A stretch of 64,000 bases of DNA from Tyto alba (taxonomy: Eukaryota; Chordata; Aves; Strigiformes; Tytonidae): positions 3,501,243 to 3,565,242 of the forward strand of contig NW_024881279.1 of NCBI RefSeq assembly GCF_018691265.1, in the 5' to 3' direction. This document shows, piece after piece, positions 13,121 through 26,900 of this stretch. Each line of letters opens with the position of its first letter. Within the stretch, counting starts at the first letter, position 1. Below the pieces are notes generated by a model, which was not told the DNA's origin, did no database searches, and saw only the letters and a list, made by a program, of their open reading frames with translations. A program made the translations under genes and the position numbers.

Positions 13121-13180
13121 CTGGTTGGACTTGATGATCTTAAAGGTCTTTTCCACCCTAAATGATTCTGCGATTCTGTG
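13121..13180 (+). mobile_element. CR1 LINE 3'-end fragment
   Basis: The block ctggttggacttgatgatct, then aaggtcttttccaccctaaa and two ATTCTGYG-type octamers, is the signature 3' end of avian CR1 retrotransposons, which terminate in short ATTCTRTG repeats instead of poly(A). Only the tail is recognisable; it is strongly 5' truncated. Confidence 0.8.
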
Positions 13181-16100
13181 ACGTGGTATGTCACTGAGCA
13201 ATTATTTCAGCCCTCCAACTGGGTTAGGAAATCACCTAAAGCATTAATGTTCAGCTGCATAGACTCAGTGAAGTACTTACTGTCTTTTTGTCTGCATTAC
13301 AAGTTGTCTTTCCTGTTACAGTAGAAAAAAAAAAACACGTGAAAATCATCTATTGAATCACCTTAGAGGGAAAAACTGGCATCCAGACTCAAATGTACAG
13401 TGTGAGTGGAGGAACGGTTTGGCTGTGGTGGACTAGGGAAGCAGTGCAAGCTGTGGTAGAGAGGAATGGGGGTTCTGCTGGGAGGGGGAGTGTGTTTATG
13501 TTATACAAGCAAGTTCTGCACCTCAGCTGAGCTATAAAGTCCCCAATGCAGGAAGAGGAAGGGTCTTTTTTCAGTGATGCCAAGTTTTGAGATGAGGACG
13601 ATGTATGTGTGTAAGAGGCAGCCTAGGATAGAGCTGTCTCCTGGGCCTCTGCCTTCTGCTCTTCCTATACCCTGTGGTGGTGCTGGGGTACGGTTCAGCG
13701 TAGCGTGTGCTCCTTCAGCCCAAATCAGAGAAATCCCTTGCAGGGACTCTGGAAAGGGCCAGAACCTGTTGCCTGTGAGCTCTAGGTGATGGGACTTTAG
13801 AGAGATCAATTTCACACGTTTGGTCCTGAATCTGCCTCATCCTGCAGGGAAGACTACCTAGCCTGTGCGTGTTGTTGTGTTTATTTAACCAGAGGTCAGC
13901 ACTTGTCCTCTCTAAATAATCAGATAATCCTTTCCTCAGTGCTCATGTGGTTACTGCTTCTGTGCTGCCCTTTGGGGGTGATTGTGTCCCGTCCTTAGGA
14001 GTTGGAGGTGAACCAGAACAGGAGGATGGTTCCAGTTAAGTGTTTCCAGGCTGATGCAGCCCTAGGAGCCCTTAGGTTTGATCCGATTGCAGCTCCCCTA
14101 ACTCCTGTCTTGGTCTCCCTTCTCCCTCTTGTCTTACACCATCACCTCAACTCTGGGGAGGCATCTGTGTGGCTCTGCACGGGGTTGGAGGTGGGTACTT
14201 TGTCTTCCACATAGGTCAAACTCCTTCTTGTGACTGTCATGGGACAAGCTGCCCAGAAAGAGTGTTCTTCCAGTGTCTTTAGGCAAGCCAAGGTCTCACA
14301 GATTATTAGTAGACATTAAGATATGGTTAACCAACATATACCTTGCACCTCAGTGATGAACGTGGATAGCTGGCTGATGGCTCTTGCATCCTGTAACACC
14401 AGGGTTTCAGTAATTGTAGGGTAACCCTGGCTTGGCTGTGAGCTTTGATCATCCATAGCTGGGAAGTGTTCATGTGTTTAGCTGCTGTGTGAAAGCAAGT
14501 AAAGCGCACTAAGGAAAAACAACAGAAGTGAGAATTTTCATAACGAGTGAGGGATTGATTTATGCTGGATTTTCTCCCACAGTCCCAGGGCTCACAACTG
14601 CATCAGCAACTTCTATGGCAGACCAGGGTCCCAGGAACCCAAGCTCTCCTTGCAGCGTGTTGCTGTGTGCGTGGGCAGGTGTCACCAGAGCACAAAACAG
14701 CACCAGCTCTTTGATGGGAGGAAGGAACGTGGTTGCAGTTTTAGTTTCCAGCTGCTGGGGCAGGTGGGCAGTAGCAGGGCAGGGATGTGATAGCGGCCAC
14801 TGCTCTGATTAAACTCCTGCCCATGCTCTGCTCTGCTGTGAAGCTTCATGCAGCTCAGCGACTGAAAACAAAGCTGTGTAGGGCTGTGTGCTGGCAAATG
14901 AGAGCATGGGTGAATCTGTTTTGCAACCTGTTGTTTTGAGCTAGAAATATACTTTGCCAGGTGGTTTAGATCGAGATGTGGGTTGGAAATGACAGATCTG
15001 AATGTGCCCCTGGTGTAACCCCATGTGTTTCTAATTCCTCGTTTGTCCTGTGGCACGTCAGAGGAGTGTTTGTGAAATGATCCTATTTTTTTCCCCTCCT
15101 GTGACCTATGAAGGGTTGAGCTCTGCCCCTTCCCTTGTGCTGCAATAAGGGATGGGCTTCGGGTGCTGTTGGCTTGGCTGAGCTCTCTCCCAGGACATTC
15201 TCCTGCTCCTGTTTCCTGGTGTTTCTGCTCCCAGGAGATGAAGAGGACCAGAAGAGTTTCACTGCAGGGACATTTTGGTGAACTTTTGTTGAAAAAGAGG
15301 GTAGCTGAATCTACCCTTTTTGACCACAGACTCGTGTGTGGTTTCTCCTTCAATGCTCGCTGCATCAGGCCCCCACCTGCAAAACAATGCCTGGACTCAA
15401 AGCTGCCCCTTTAGCCTCGTACTCCAGTGTGGAAGTGGGAACCCTGCACCAGCCAAAGCCTGATGGGGATGTAAAACTATACAGGAGTGAGCTGAGCAAA
15501 TACCAACAGCTCCTTGTGTAGTGGCTGATCTTTCAGGGCCTTGGGACGGTTTAGCTGCAGAGAATATCCCTGTCGGTGTCTGTAAAGATGAGGGAAGACG
15601 GACGCAGCGCGTTGCTCATCCAGACTACCAGGGAACAGACCTGACGGGACCTGATGAACTTTTGGAATCTTCTCTGCTTGTCTGAGCCAGGGGGGAGTGA
15701 CTCACCCAGCCATGGCCTCCTGGGGCTCAGCAATCCGCTAGCCACGTCCATTTGTAGACCAGGACAGAGTCTCCAAGTGACTCATCGCCGGGAAGAGGAG
15801 CTGGAGCCGTGGCTGGTGCTGACACTTCCCTCGTCTTCTGGAGGAGCCAAGTTGGGCCCGTGGGGCTGCTTATTCCTTTGCCCGGGGAGCAGTTGTCTGT
15901 GACTCCATCTGAGCGTGGCAGGCAGTGCTGGCAGCGAGATCTCACCCAGGTCCTACCGCAGTATAATGGTTTTGCTCGGTTCTGCATTGATTTCCTCCAC
16001 TTTTAATTTTCTTGAATGCGGGCAAACAAATGAAACGTTTCTGACTCAGTGAGGTATATGAATTTGTAAGCCACATGTGGCCTTAGACTGTCACTTCCGA

Positions 16101-19100
16101 AGAAGTGTTAATTTATTCATGCTGTCTGGTCTCGCTTTGCCTCCACATAGGTATTTTGGGGGGAGAAACTGCAAAATGTGCAACGTGTGCCTGCGGGAGG
16201 GGGGTGCTGGCTGTGGCCGTCCCCGACGTGCTGCAGTTCTGCAGCCCTCGCCCCGGGGAAGTGCTTGCCGCATCTGCCTGCGGGCTGTCACCCTGTCAGT
16301 AAAGAGCCAAATCCGACTCTTGCAGATGTCCTCCTTTACCATGCAAAGATTTCATCTGCTTCCAGCATGGCTTCCACCAGTTCCTCTAGCAGTGGGGAAC
16401 GTGCTCTTTTCTCTAGATGAGCTGGTTGCAGTTGGATCCCACCTTCTCTGCAGCTCAGCCTTTCACGTGGGCTGCTCCCGCTCTGGAGGGAGGGAGCTGT
16501 TTCCAATTAGCTGGCAAAGCAACTGAGGTCATTGAGCTTTTTGTTCACCCTTGCCAAAAGAAATGATGGAAACCTCTTAGTGAGGCCGTCAGCCGGGCCG
16601 AGGTGCTGCTCCCTGACCAGCCTCCCCCGTGAAGTCGGCTTGCAAAAATCCCTACTGTCTCCTGTGCAGCTGGATCCTACTGACACCCCCGGCGTGGGGA
16701 GCACCCTGGCTCGTGCTCGTGGCAGCGGGGGGCAAGCGCTTGCTTGGGTGCTCCTGGCTCGGAGCAGCCCCTCAGCCACGGCACTGGGTGAGTGGGAGCC
16801 GGTGAAGGGCACCAGTGGGTCCAAGGAGGGCTGGTGCTCGGCGTGGAGGACGCAGGTGGTGAGGGGGCTGGTCTCTTACAGCACAGGAGCAGTGACCTGT
16901 CACTGCTGAAATCTCCCACCGACTGTCACGTTGGCGCAGGGGGTGGGTTGGCCCTTCCCGGGGGCTGGGGGGAGGCCGAGTGCCACGAGCCTTCCCCACG
17001 CTCCCTCCCAAAGCTGCTGATGACACAGCCGAGCTGCTTTCCCATGGTTTAAAGCAGCACCCGAAGGAGGAAGGCTGCCAGAGGCAATGGGCTGTGGGCT
17101 CTTCTGCACGTAAGTGCACCCCCGGGGTATTTTTGCAGTTTGTTTGGGGCTGGGAGGCAGAAGGGCGGGAAGGGCTCTTGCTCCTGCTGCAAGAGCTCTG
17201 TAAAAGTGCATCATCTTTTGCATCTAAACAGGATGAAAATCTGCGTTTTACTCACAGTTTGGGCAATGTTCTGGACACCAAATCACCAAATAAGCAATAG
17301 AGTGCATCAGTGTGGTATAGGCACCTGTTGGATTTATATGAAAAAAAAATTAATAAGAGCATTAATGAGAATTTCTCCTGAGAATAAGGAGAGGCTGAGA
17401 AAGCATTGGCGCAAAGGCTCAAAACCTTTTTTTATTTGACTAGGTCTTTTAACAAGAATAAGGAGCTTCTGTTGAACGGAGTTTGCTCAACTTTTAATGA
17501 AATATCTGTGTCTCTGTGGAATACTTTTCATATTTGAAAGGTCAGGTCTTGCTGCCTGCCTGCTTAATACAGTATCATTTGCATCCAGTGGAGTTTTACT
17601 TGCTATCCCAGGGGAGTGGGAGGATATGGGAGAGCTCAGGGCCACCATGTATGTGGGGAAGAGCCATCTGGGTATGGCAGCGTGGTCTGATACCTTTTTG
17701 GGCACTGTGGCAGGGTGGAAGCATCCTACTATGTCACATTTAAGCAAGAAAGAGTTTGTGCATCACATAGAGCATTAAAAAGCAACAATTTCTGTATTAA
17801 CATGTTGCACAGAAATTCAGATTGCTCAGTGACTCAGAATCATACCTGAGTAAGACAGGAGCATCTGAATTGTTACAGTGCTCCCATCTTTGAATATTCC
17901 TTCCCAGAAGGGCTCACTTATGATTGCATTGCCGGTGATACAAAAACAGCCGCCCCCCTCCTGGCACTTCTACTCAGAAGCTTTGCACAGGCTCTATCGC
18001 TGTGGTTTTTCATCTGTGTATTTTGCTCTGAGTAAATGATACCTTGGATTTTGTAGATAACTAGCATGGTTTTACTCACGGGAAAGAGGAAATGGCAAGC
18101 TGTAGCTGTTTTTGAAGTGGTACATGAGAAACATTTGTACAGCTCTGGGTGCATTTAAAGGTGGAGGACGGCAGCTGAAGGCTGTAGGCTGTGCTCACTC
18201 CACCTGCCTCCTCGGCGAGCTCGGAGCTCTGAGTAAGATAACAACAGCACGTAACCTGCGTGTGGTCCCTGAGCTGCTGGGGACCGACTGGGCACCCCTC
18301 GGCCAACACTTCCCAGGGACAGAGCTGGTGCCAGTATGCGCTTTTAGATGATTTCACAGTAATATTTCCATCCTTACTAATTTTGATTTGACCCCCCCAT
18401 GGCCCTGGGCAGCAAAAGCAGAGGCTGGGTCAGGGTGCTGGCCCCCAATGTGTCTGGGGGGTGGTGGCACCAGGAGGGTGCTGGGTGTGCACCAGTGTGG
18501 TTAATGCATTAACCGCAGCTGCTGCTCACTGGGGGACTTGAGGAATGCGAGAGCAGCATTAACTGACGACGTTGGGATGGTCTGCTGCTTCTGGGAGGTG
18601 GATTTCTGCTTTGTGCCACTAGATCTTGCAGTTCAGTTTTATTTATTCTACAAGATGAGTAAAAATGTTCGTAGCTGAATAGCTGTTCCACTTCTCAAAA
18701 GCAAGTGAAAACATCAAGGAGAATCACCCCCATGAGTACCAGACCTCTGCTTCTGTGATAGTTCAATTAGAAGAATAAATGAGCACATTCTCACCTGACT
18801 TTCCCCATTGCCTGTGCTGCCCCGAAGGCAGCTGCCGGCCGTGCTTGTCTCCTCTTGGGCTCTGAGCTACTACAGCTGATCTTGTTTCTATCAATTTGTG
18901 AGCCTCTTGCAAAAGCAAGGGGAGAGAAAGGATTTAAATCATGAATTGATTCTGAAGAATAAAACCAAGAAATCCAGGGCCTGACAGCAGCATTTCCCTT
19001 CTTGTTTGGGATAGGGAAGGGGAGAGCTGCAACACCCAGCCTCGGCAGGCAGAGGCGTTTGCACACCCAGCTTACCCAAAATATGCAGTTCAAGGGGAGT

Positions 19101-19364
19101 GATGCTGGCCTTTGGAGTGCACCAGCACTCAAACTCTACCCTGTTCTTACCAGATGCTCTCTAAAACCCTGGGACACAAGCCCACACCAATCCCTTCAGC
19201 AGTGGGATTTCTCCTGTTGGGAATCTCATGGCGTTTTTTTCCAGGTTTAGTCCTTACCCTGCAAACCCTTGTGAACCTGCCAAACCAGTGAGCACATCCA
19301 AGGTTTGCACGAGTGTTTACATGATGAAGTTTTGCCTTTGTTGGCCAATAAAAGAGTTGGAGAG

Positions 19365-19388
19365 CAGTTAGGAGGAAATGATTTAATG
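19365..19388 (-). promoter_or_regulatory. Orphan CLE0-like element
   Basis: On the - strand this reads CATTAAATCATTTCCTCCTA followed by ACTG. It differs from the mammalian CSF2 CLE0 sequence as I remember it (CATTAATCATTTCCTC then TAACTG) by two single-base insertions. No cytokine exon, clear TATA box or signal-peptide frame follows it. It could be a relic of a lost paralogue, a regulatory element or coincidence. Confidence 0.25.
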
Positions 19389-20850
19389 ATTAAAAGCCAT
19401 TTTTAGCTCATACCTGGGAAACCACAACCTTGAAGCTTCGCACAGATCAGAAGTTGCTTACTAACCACCTTGCAATCAGTGCCTCTTTTTTCACACTTGA
19501 CGTTCAGCTCCGGCCGAGGCACTGCTCTGCCTGTGGTTGCGCTTTCATATCTTTCAGAAACAGCATGCTCCAAGTTCAGACAGTCAGAATTGCCTCTTAT
19601 ACCCAGCTGGGAGGTCGGTTTTTTAAAACCCCAGGCCTGTCAAACCCCGCTGCAGGGAGCAGGTCCTGGTGGTTTTAGCACAAGGGATGGCTTCCCTCCC
19701 CTCCTAGGGCCAGCCTGGCAGGATGCTGCTGGGGGGTTCATCTCATTTAGTGCCCGCTGCCTCCTTAAAGCTGGAGGAGGAAATCAGGCACTTCTGAGCA
19801 TGGCGGGGGGGGGGGGTGAGCATCTCCGGTCGGTTGTGGCCACGTCCTGGCAGCATTTGCCTCTCTCTTGGCTACGGAGGAGTCTGGGCAACGACTTTCA
19901 TGGCTGTTCTGCGACAGCTCTCTGGTTTTGACTGAACTCCCACAAAAATTATTGCAAGAGCTGAAAACAGATAAAATGGGCGAGGGTGCTTTTTGTCTCG
20001 AAGAAATATTGCCTAAAGGCAGCTCAACAGGAGGTGGTGGTGTTCAAAGCAAGCACCGATAGTCACTAAATGTTCTCTAAGAAAGGCCCCAGCATGGTTT
20101 TTGGGCTTGATGTACAGATACAGGGCAACCGCATCTTGTACCCTGATCAGCTGCAGGTGGGAACACTCAGTGCTTCTTGGTGTCTGGATCCAGGTGTGCG
20201 GAGCTGAGCGTGCAGAGGGAGCGATGGGGGGGTCAGATAACTCGTGTGACCCTGCAGAGAGCCCAGAGGGGCTGAGCAGCTTCCCTGCACGGTTCAGAAG
20301 GAGTTGGAGGTGCCCAGAGTTACCTCAGCAGTGCTGTGCTAATTCCACTTTTCTTCTAAATATTTGCCAGATCAAATCCCTCGTGTGTCTTAGACCAAAT
20401 AGATGGCCAAGAAATCTCTTTGCTCAAAATAAGGATTTACCTAACCATGCTAGCATTGTAAGAAAAACTTCCTGGGCTGTTAGTATGTAACGTCCCCCAT
20501 TAGCTGAACACTCAATCCATCCCTTTTCTGTATGTAAAGTCACAACAGGTTTGCAATTTGGGTTTAATTCTTTGGGAAATTTTAATTTGGGAAATTCTTC
20601 AAAACCAGCACTGTCAAAACACTTCCCCTCGCCCAGGCTTGACCACAGCCAGCTTTGGAGGGACCCTTGCACGTGGGTTGTCCCCTGCTCAGGGAGAAAT
20701 GCCACCGACCCGGGCTTGGGGTGCCACGTAAACATGAGAGTGGCTTGAAAGCCTTGGGGGGAGCGGCGAGGCTGATCGCATCCAGCTGGGCTGCAGATTG
20801 CGACTCGAGTAGTGTGAGAAAGAGCATCCAGTGCTCGGGAGGGAGGAACT

Positions 20851-20900
20851 AATAGAAGGACTCAGCTGGAAGGGACCGGCAGAGATCATCTGTCCAACTG
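20851..20900 (-). mobile_element. Probable CR1 LINE fragment, reverse orientation
   Basis: The + strand shows an ACTCAGCTGGAAGGGACC-like stretch followed by AGAGATCATCTGTCCAACTG. This resembles the reverse complement of the CR1 3' region (…GTTGGAAAAGACC…AGATCATC…GTCCAAC). It is diverged and short. Confidence 0.5.
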
Positions 20901-23900
20901 TCTGATCACTTCAGGGCTGAATTGTTTCCTAGAAACCAGCTTTACTTTAAATCAAGTACTTTAAAATCTTTAAAGTACGCCAAGTGCTATTAAAAACAAA
21001 TTCCTTGCTAATAAAATCCTGACTTCTTACCTGTGGCCGATTCTCATCCCTTTAGTGCCCTCGAGGAGCCAGAGAGGCAGTGGGAGCTGCGGGGCAGTGT
21101 GCTGTGGTGCCCGCGAGCCACAGCTGGGGTGAGGGGACACAGTGACAGTTGTGACTTGCACAACAGAAAAAAAGATATTTTTCCATACAACAAGCCAAAA
21201 CATCAAGTAATTGCACTCTGTCTACCCAGTGAGTTGATGCAATATCCTTTTGAAGAGGGGCAGGGGGGGAATAGAAGTGACATTATCTCCTTGGCACATT
21301 ACCTGTAGTAAATATAGGACAGTTTGCCCATTTCTAGCAGCTTTTATAACTCACAGTAGGTTGCCCTGCACTGAACAGGCTGCTGGGTGTGATCTGAGTC
21401 ATCCTGCGGTGGAAGCACACCTGAAACCTGCACCATTCAGCCCATCAAAGCAAGACCTACCCAAGTCTGACTTCTAACCGTGCTTTCTCCCAAGAGCATC
21501 GCTCACCTGAAGCCCTGCCTTGTTTCGGTGTTCCTGGAATTTGGGGGGTAACAAGGGCCTTGCGGTTGCGTTGGCCTGTTACTAACAAAATGCTGTTTCA
21601 TGCTTCTGACTAAACTAAATCGTTAAGGTGGCCCAGTGCAGCTGGGGCCAAGGGATGGTGGATGAGCTTTCCGTGGGGCTGGAGACTGTGGTAGAGGAAA
21701 CTCTCTGCTCTTCTCCAAGGGTTTAATCCTGCTCTTCCCCAACAACTCCTCTCCTGCTGTTTGCTGCAGGCCTGCACCTGCGTTTCTAAGCCTGGCTGAG
21801 GTTTACGTGCAGGAATTAGTGCTAAAATTCCTTTAAAATGGGGTGGAAATTAAAACAGAATTTTACTACTGAGAGTTATTGTTTTGTTAGTGTAAAGGAG
21901 ATCTGCACCAGCTGCAAAGCACTGCTTGTCAAAACTACTTGGAGCCAGCTACGATGTGTGTTAAAACTGTGTCTTATGGTAGTGGAGTGTTAGGGTAGAG
22001 CAGCCCTCGCTCGTGCAAGTGTCAGTCAAGAGCAAAGCTCTTCGCATGGTGTGCATCGCCCGGAGATGTGCGACTACCTGGGGTGCTGCATTATTAACCT
22101 GATCAGCTAGAACTTAAACTGCCTTGCAAATAAATAATACTGGATGTGGTGCTAATAGTACCTAGCGTTGCGTTTTAATGCATTTTAACTCAAATAAAGA
22201 GATGCTATTGTAACTGGAAAGCCGCAGAAGAGCTGCCGCGTAAGGATGTGTTCTGCAGAACCGAGAAACTCAGTGAGTAACAACTGGATAAAGGATGTTT
22301 CTGATGATTGATTTGAATCCTGGCGAGATCGGAGAACCAAAAACTCATCTGAGCTTCTGGAAATTGCCTTTTTACGTCCTACTGGATTGCCAGGCTGCAG
22401 AGCAGACCTGATGCCACAGGACTGAGCCCTCCCTGCGCTGGGACGAGGTCTCCAGTTGCGGCAGCGTGCTTTGGGAAGGTGGCGGAAGGCAGGACCCATC
22501 CCTGGGGTGCAGAATTCCTCACCCAGGGTTATCCATCCCGAACCCTTCAGCGGTACTGCGTTCACCTCCGAAAGTGAAGTAAGTTCATTTTAATTTTGTT
22601 TTGCAATGCTTTTCCGGGAATGAAGACTGGACGGCACAGGAAGCTGAGGCACAGCAATGACCACTGCCTGCGCTCTCAGCTCCTGCTGCTCTTCAACCAC
22701 AACCTTATCTCACACTTTTATCTGAGGGAGGGCTCTCTCAGTGTATCGCACTTCTTTCTTTTTTTATTCTTTTTCAGCTAATAAGCCTTCCTTTATAACT
22801 TCTCAAAAGCTAAAATATTTTTTAAACCTCTCCCGCCATAGGCTGTGTTTTTCACATGTGATGCTGTTCTGTGTAGTGTTTTGTCAACAAAAATGAAGCA
22901 AAAAGGTAAGCTTATTTCCATGGTGTAATTTGGAGATTGCTTGGTACACCCAGTAGCCTTCTGGCCACCGGGAAAATGATTTGCACCTGCTGCTGCCGTT
23001 GTCAAATTCTAGCTGTTGAATTTTTTCGCAATTTATTTGAAGCATGCAGTTTTTGGAAGGTAATCTTTAAGCTGAGGCAGAGCAACCATTATTTTGATGT
23101 GTTTGAAATTGCAAGCAGCTTCGGGGGGGGGCGGCGGGGGGAGACGACTGTGGCTTTTCAAGGATAATGTGTCTGGATTTAAGGAGAGTGGAGGAGGTGT
23201 GGGTTAGTGCTGACTTAGCAGCGAGTTCGGTTCGATGGGCCTCGTGCTTAGCTGAGAGGGGGATTGCTGGCAGCCCAGGTCAGAGAGATAACATGGATGA
23301 TGCTTTTACAGATAGCGGAGGGGGAGAGAGGCAGCGATGGGACTTTCCCATTTTTTCTGTTTTATTTCTTTACTCGTGGTGGGTGGTTAAAATCGCGCTC
23401 GGTCAAGGGTCGAGGAGGTCTCTGCTGAGATCTGTCTTGCGCTGAAGTTTTAGACCCTGTCATAAGGATGGAGTAGGAACATTTAATTGCAAGCAATAAA
23501 AATTGAAAAATCTTGCATGTGAAGTGTATCACAGATAAAATATGCTTCAAGATATGAGAGCCCAGTACTTATGGAAGATATTAGGATGAAGATTGTGCTT
23601 CTGCCAAGAATATTAGCTCCAGATTTTTTTTTTTTTTTTTCTTCCATTGCCTTTGAGAATACTCCAAGCATTGTAGTTTAAAAGCTTCAAAGTCTGGATG
23701 AAGATTCAAATAACTTAGAAAATTGGATATAGAGAAATAGGGTTGGTTCAGGATTGTTTCTTACCAAAATTAGATTGGGTTTATGGTCTTTGGGAAATAC
23801 ATTCTTTTATACCTTTTACGTAAGGTTATTGTCAATGGTAACCGTATTTCTAGTCTATGGATTACTGATGGACTGATCAAGCAAATGATTTAATACTCAC

Positions 23901-26900
23901 CATTTCTTCCACTGACTTTTTTTTAAAAGATGGGATTTTAAAATGATTTTTCCATTCTGTCCTGTAGTTAGTGCTATCATTATTAGAAGGGTGTGGGTTG
24001 TTTTAATAAGAATATATTCTTTGCCTACTACAGCTCATGGCATTTGTGACTAAAGGATGTGACTAACAGCTCTGTATATCTTTGAAAAAAAAAAAAAGCT
24101 TAAAATATTTCAACTATGATAAACAGGTACTGTAATCGCAGTGTCTGTTGTATTTCCCCACTCTGATAAAGTCATGGGAAGAAATAATTTACATGCTGAA
24201 GTTATCTGACTGTTTCCTTTGGGTCAAATTCTGTGGGCTAGACTTGTACAAGTCTTCTCTCTAATGTAACTGAGAGCAGGAGGGCTTCAGCCAGTGATTT
24301 CAGATTGCTGAATCGTATCAGTAATCATCCTAAATTATGCCTCTTCTGTTTTCCATAGAAGCATTGACATTAAATATAACCTGCATCAGAGTCTTTATTT
24401 TTAAGAACTTTGCCCAGCTTTGGTTGTTTTATCATGGTACAAACTCTGATGTGTTAAAAGGTGCCGGGGCAATGGGGTGGTATTAATTTTTCGCTCGTTT
24501 GATAAGTTTTGCTTGGTGGTTTCGGCCTGTAGAAGTATGAGGAACAGCCGAGCATGGATTTGATCTTGAGGAGTTTGTGGATGACTTGAGGCTTGTAGGG
24601 CCCCACCATCGGGAGTGGTGAACCTCTTGCAAACCTCTTGTCCCCCCACACCTGAGCCCTGAAGCTTCACTGGCGCAAACTAGGGGCAGGCTGAGAGAAA
24701 GTCTTACTTGGCCATCATTTACTTGATTTTTTGAAGTGATGCAAGAAAGCTGAAAGTAAAGGAAGGCCCAATTGTCCTGCCAGTTGCCATGTTTTGTGAC
24801 GTTCATCCAGCAAGCGTTGGAAGCCCAGGAAGTAAAGATAGATTTAGAATCTGCACCCAAATTCTGATTTAGCTATCGGAGCAGATACCTGCTTGTTTCC
24901 AGTTAAAACCCCCTGCGATGTTTTCTGAATACGACACCCCACTCGTGATCCAGGTGCTGTTGCTCGTGCTTGGGGGGGTTGGCAGAACCAGGCAGGAGCT
25001 GGCTGCGGGGGCAAGGGGGGAGCCCCCAGGGTAGTGCCCGGCCATGCCCAGGCGCCCGACGAGCGTGTTGGAGCCAGTGGGTGTGCGGGTGTGCAACTTC
25101 AGGTCCCGCTCCCCCGGGACCCCCAACCTGGGTACCCACAGCAGGTCAAATGGGGGGTGGTAGGAGATGTCAGCACGCTCCCGTCTGAGCATCGGAAACT
25201 TCTCACACGTGCTCTGGAAACCTTCGGGAAGAAGGCAGTGATGAAACAGCATGTGAAGCTGTTTGGAAGCACGTGGCGAGACCACTTTACGTTCCTCCTT
25301 TGCAATTCTGACAAATATCCCATTAGTTTGCAAACTGCGGTTAAGTTATCGAGTGTTTTATCCATAAGCCTTATGTAACAAACTGGGGCATCACTGTTTT
25401 CCCTATCCAGAGATGTGGAGCTTTTCTGTGCATCGTAGCCACGGTGGTCTAAGAGCAAGTCCAAGGCCCAGTTTTCAAAAAGAAATAGTATTTTTCATTG
25501 CACAAATAATTTGAGATAATGGGCAAAGCAAGCTGGGTAAACAAACATTGATTCTCATGATCTGGAGTTATTTAGGTTGTGTGAGTGCTGGCAGAGGAGG
25601 CCTGGCCCTACTTGGTGCTGTGAAAGGGAAACCTGTGTGTACAGGAAACATGTATGGGAAATGCTATAATTTCAACTTAAATGCATTCGTAAATCTGGTG
25701 AGGAAAATGCTGCTACCTACCTAATCTGAACGTTCAAGATTTAATTCTGAATTGGTTTCCTTTTCTGCATTTGCTCAATGCAAGGGCTGCAAGTAGATGT
25801 ATTGAAAAGTAAACATCTATACAGTGATAATGACCTAGAGTTACGAGTGGGTAGGAGTGAGAGTAGGTGGTTGGGGTATTTTTTCCCCTCTTAATGAACT
25901 TAAAAAAAACAAATATGAATCATGCTGGGGATGCTACAGGAGTTTCTGTTCAAGTCAATGAGATACCACAGTTTCCGAGGTAAGCCCAAGTGTCATGTTC
26001 AGAATTTTAACAGTTAAATTGAATGACATGAAAGTTAATAAGTTGGAGGAGCTTCTGGTGTAGGCTGGGGGCTCAGTGGAAAAACCCAAACGTATCTCAG
26101 CAAACCTGACCACAGGAGGTAATAGAAAGACATTCTCCACTAAGAACCCATTAAAATCATGGATTCCTGCAGAATAAATGTCTTTCTGATGACAGTGCTA
26201 CTCTTGTCAGCCATCCCAGTTCATACACTGACTGATGTAGTTGTCCCTGGTTTTGTGAGATTCTGCGAATATGGGTCAGCCCTTAAGGTGTGTGTTTGAA
26301 CAGGGCAGCTGCAGAAAATCTTGGGGTTTGATCTATTCTTTCTCAGGGTTGGACTGGAACACTTTTGTTCATCTCTAGGGTTTGTGAAGCTAAATTAAGT
26401 GCTCTTCAGTTGCTTGCGGTTTTTTAAACTGAATTGTTCTTTGAAATAGCTGGGCTGGGCAGGTAAAGGAGCTGCATCCCCTCAAGTTCCCCCCTGGGAC
26501 TAAGGTAAAATCACAGATAAGTAACATTAAACAGTGGCTTCAAGAATTAAAAATATTGGCAGATATCCAGTTTAAGTGTGGCTTGTTTTAAGCCTGGTGC
26601 TTTTTAAAGTCTTCTGGAAGGTGAGGTGGAGCTGAGTATATGTGCAAATTCAGGTATTACTCAGCAGCTGCTCCGAGTGGAAGGTTAGTAGTTGGTTGCA
26701 TTTACCGTACGTGCTGTGAATAATTCAAGCACAGTGATTCAGCAGGTTCGTGTCTTTGTGTAGGTCCCAACCTTCCCCACACCACAGGAACTCATCCTTT
26801 ACCTGGTTGTTGGAATATGGCACTTCAGAGCCCTGCTGCATTTCAAATCACGTTGATGCTTCAAGTGTTTTCATAGGCTTTGAGCTTTGTCAACAGACCA

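Noticed and set aside
14682..15365. 227-codon frame on the - strand
   Set aside because: No domain or family resemblance, no splice or promoter logic, and the area is GC-rich with few stops. A frame of this length somewhere in 64 kb is not strongly unexpected.
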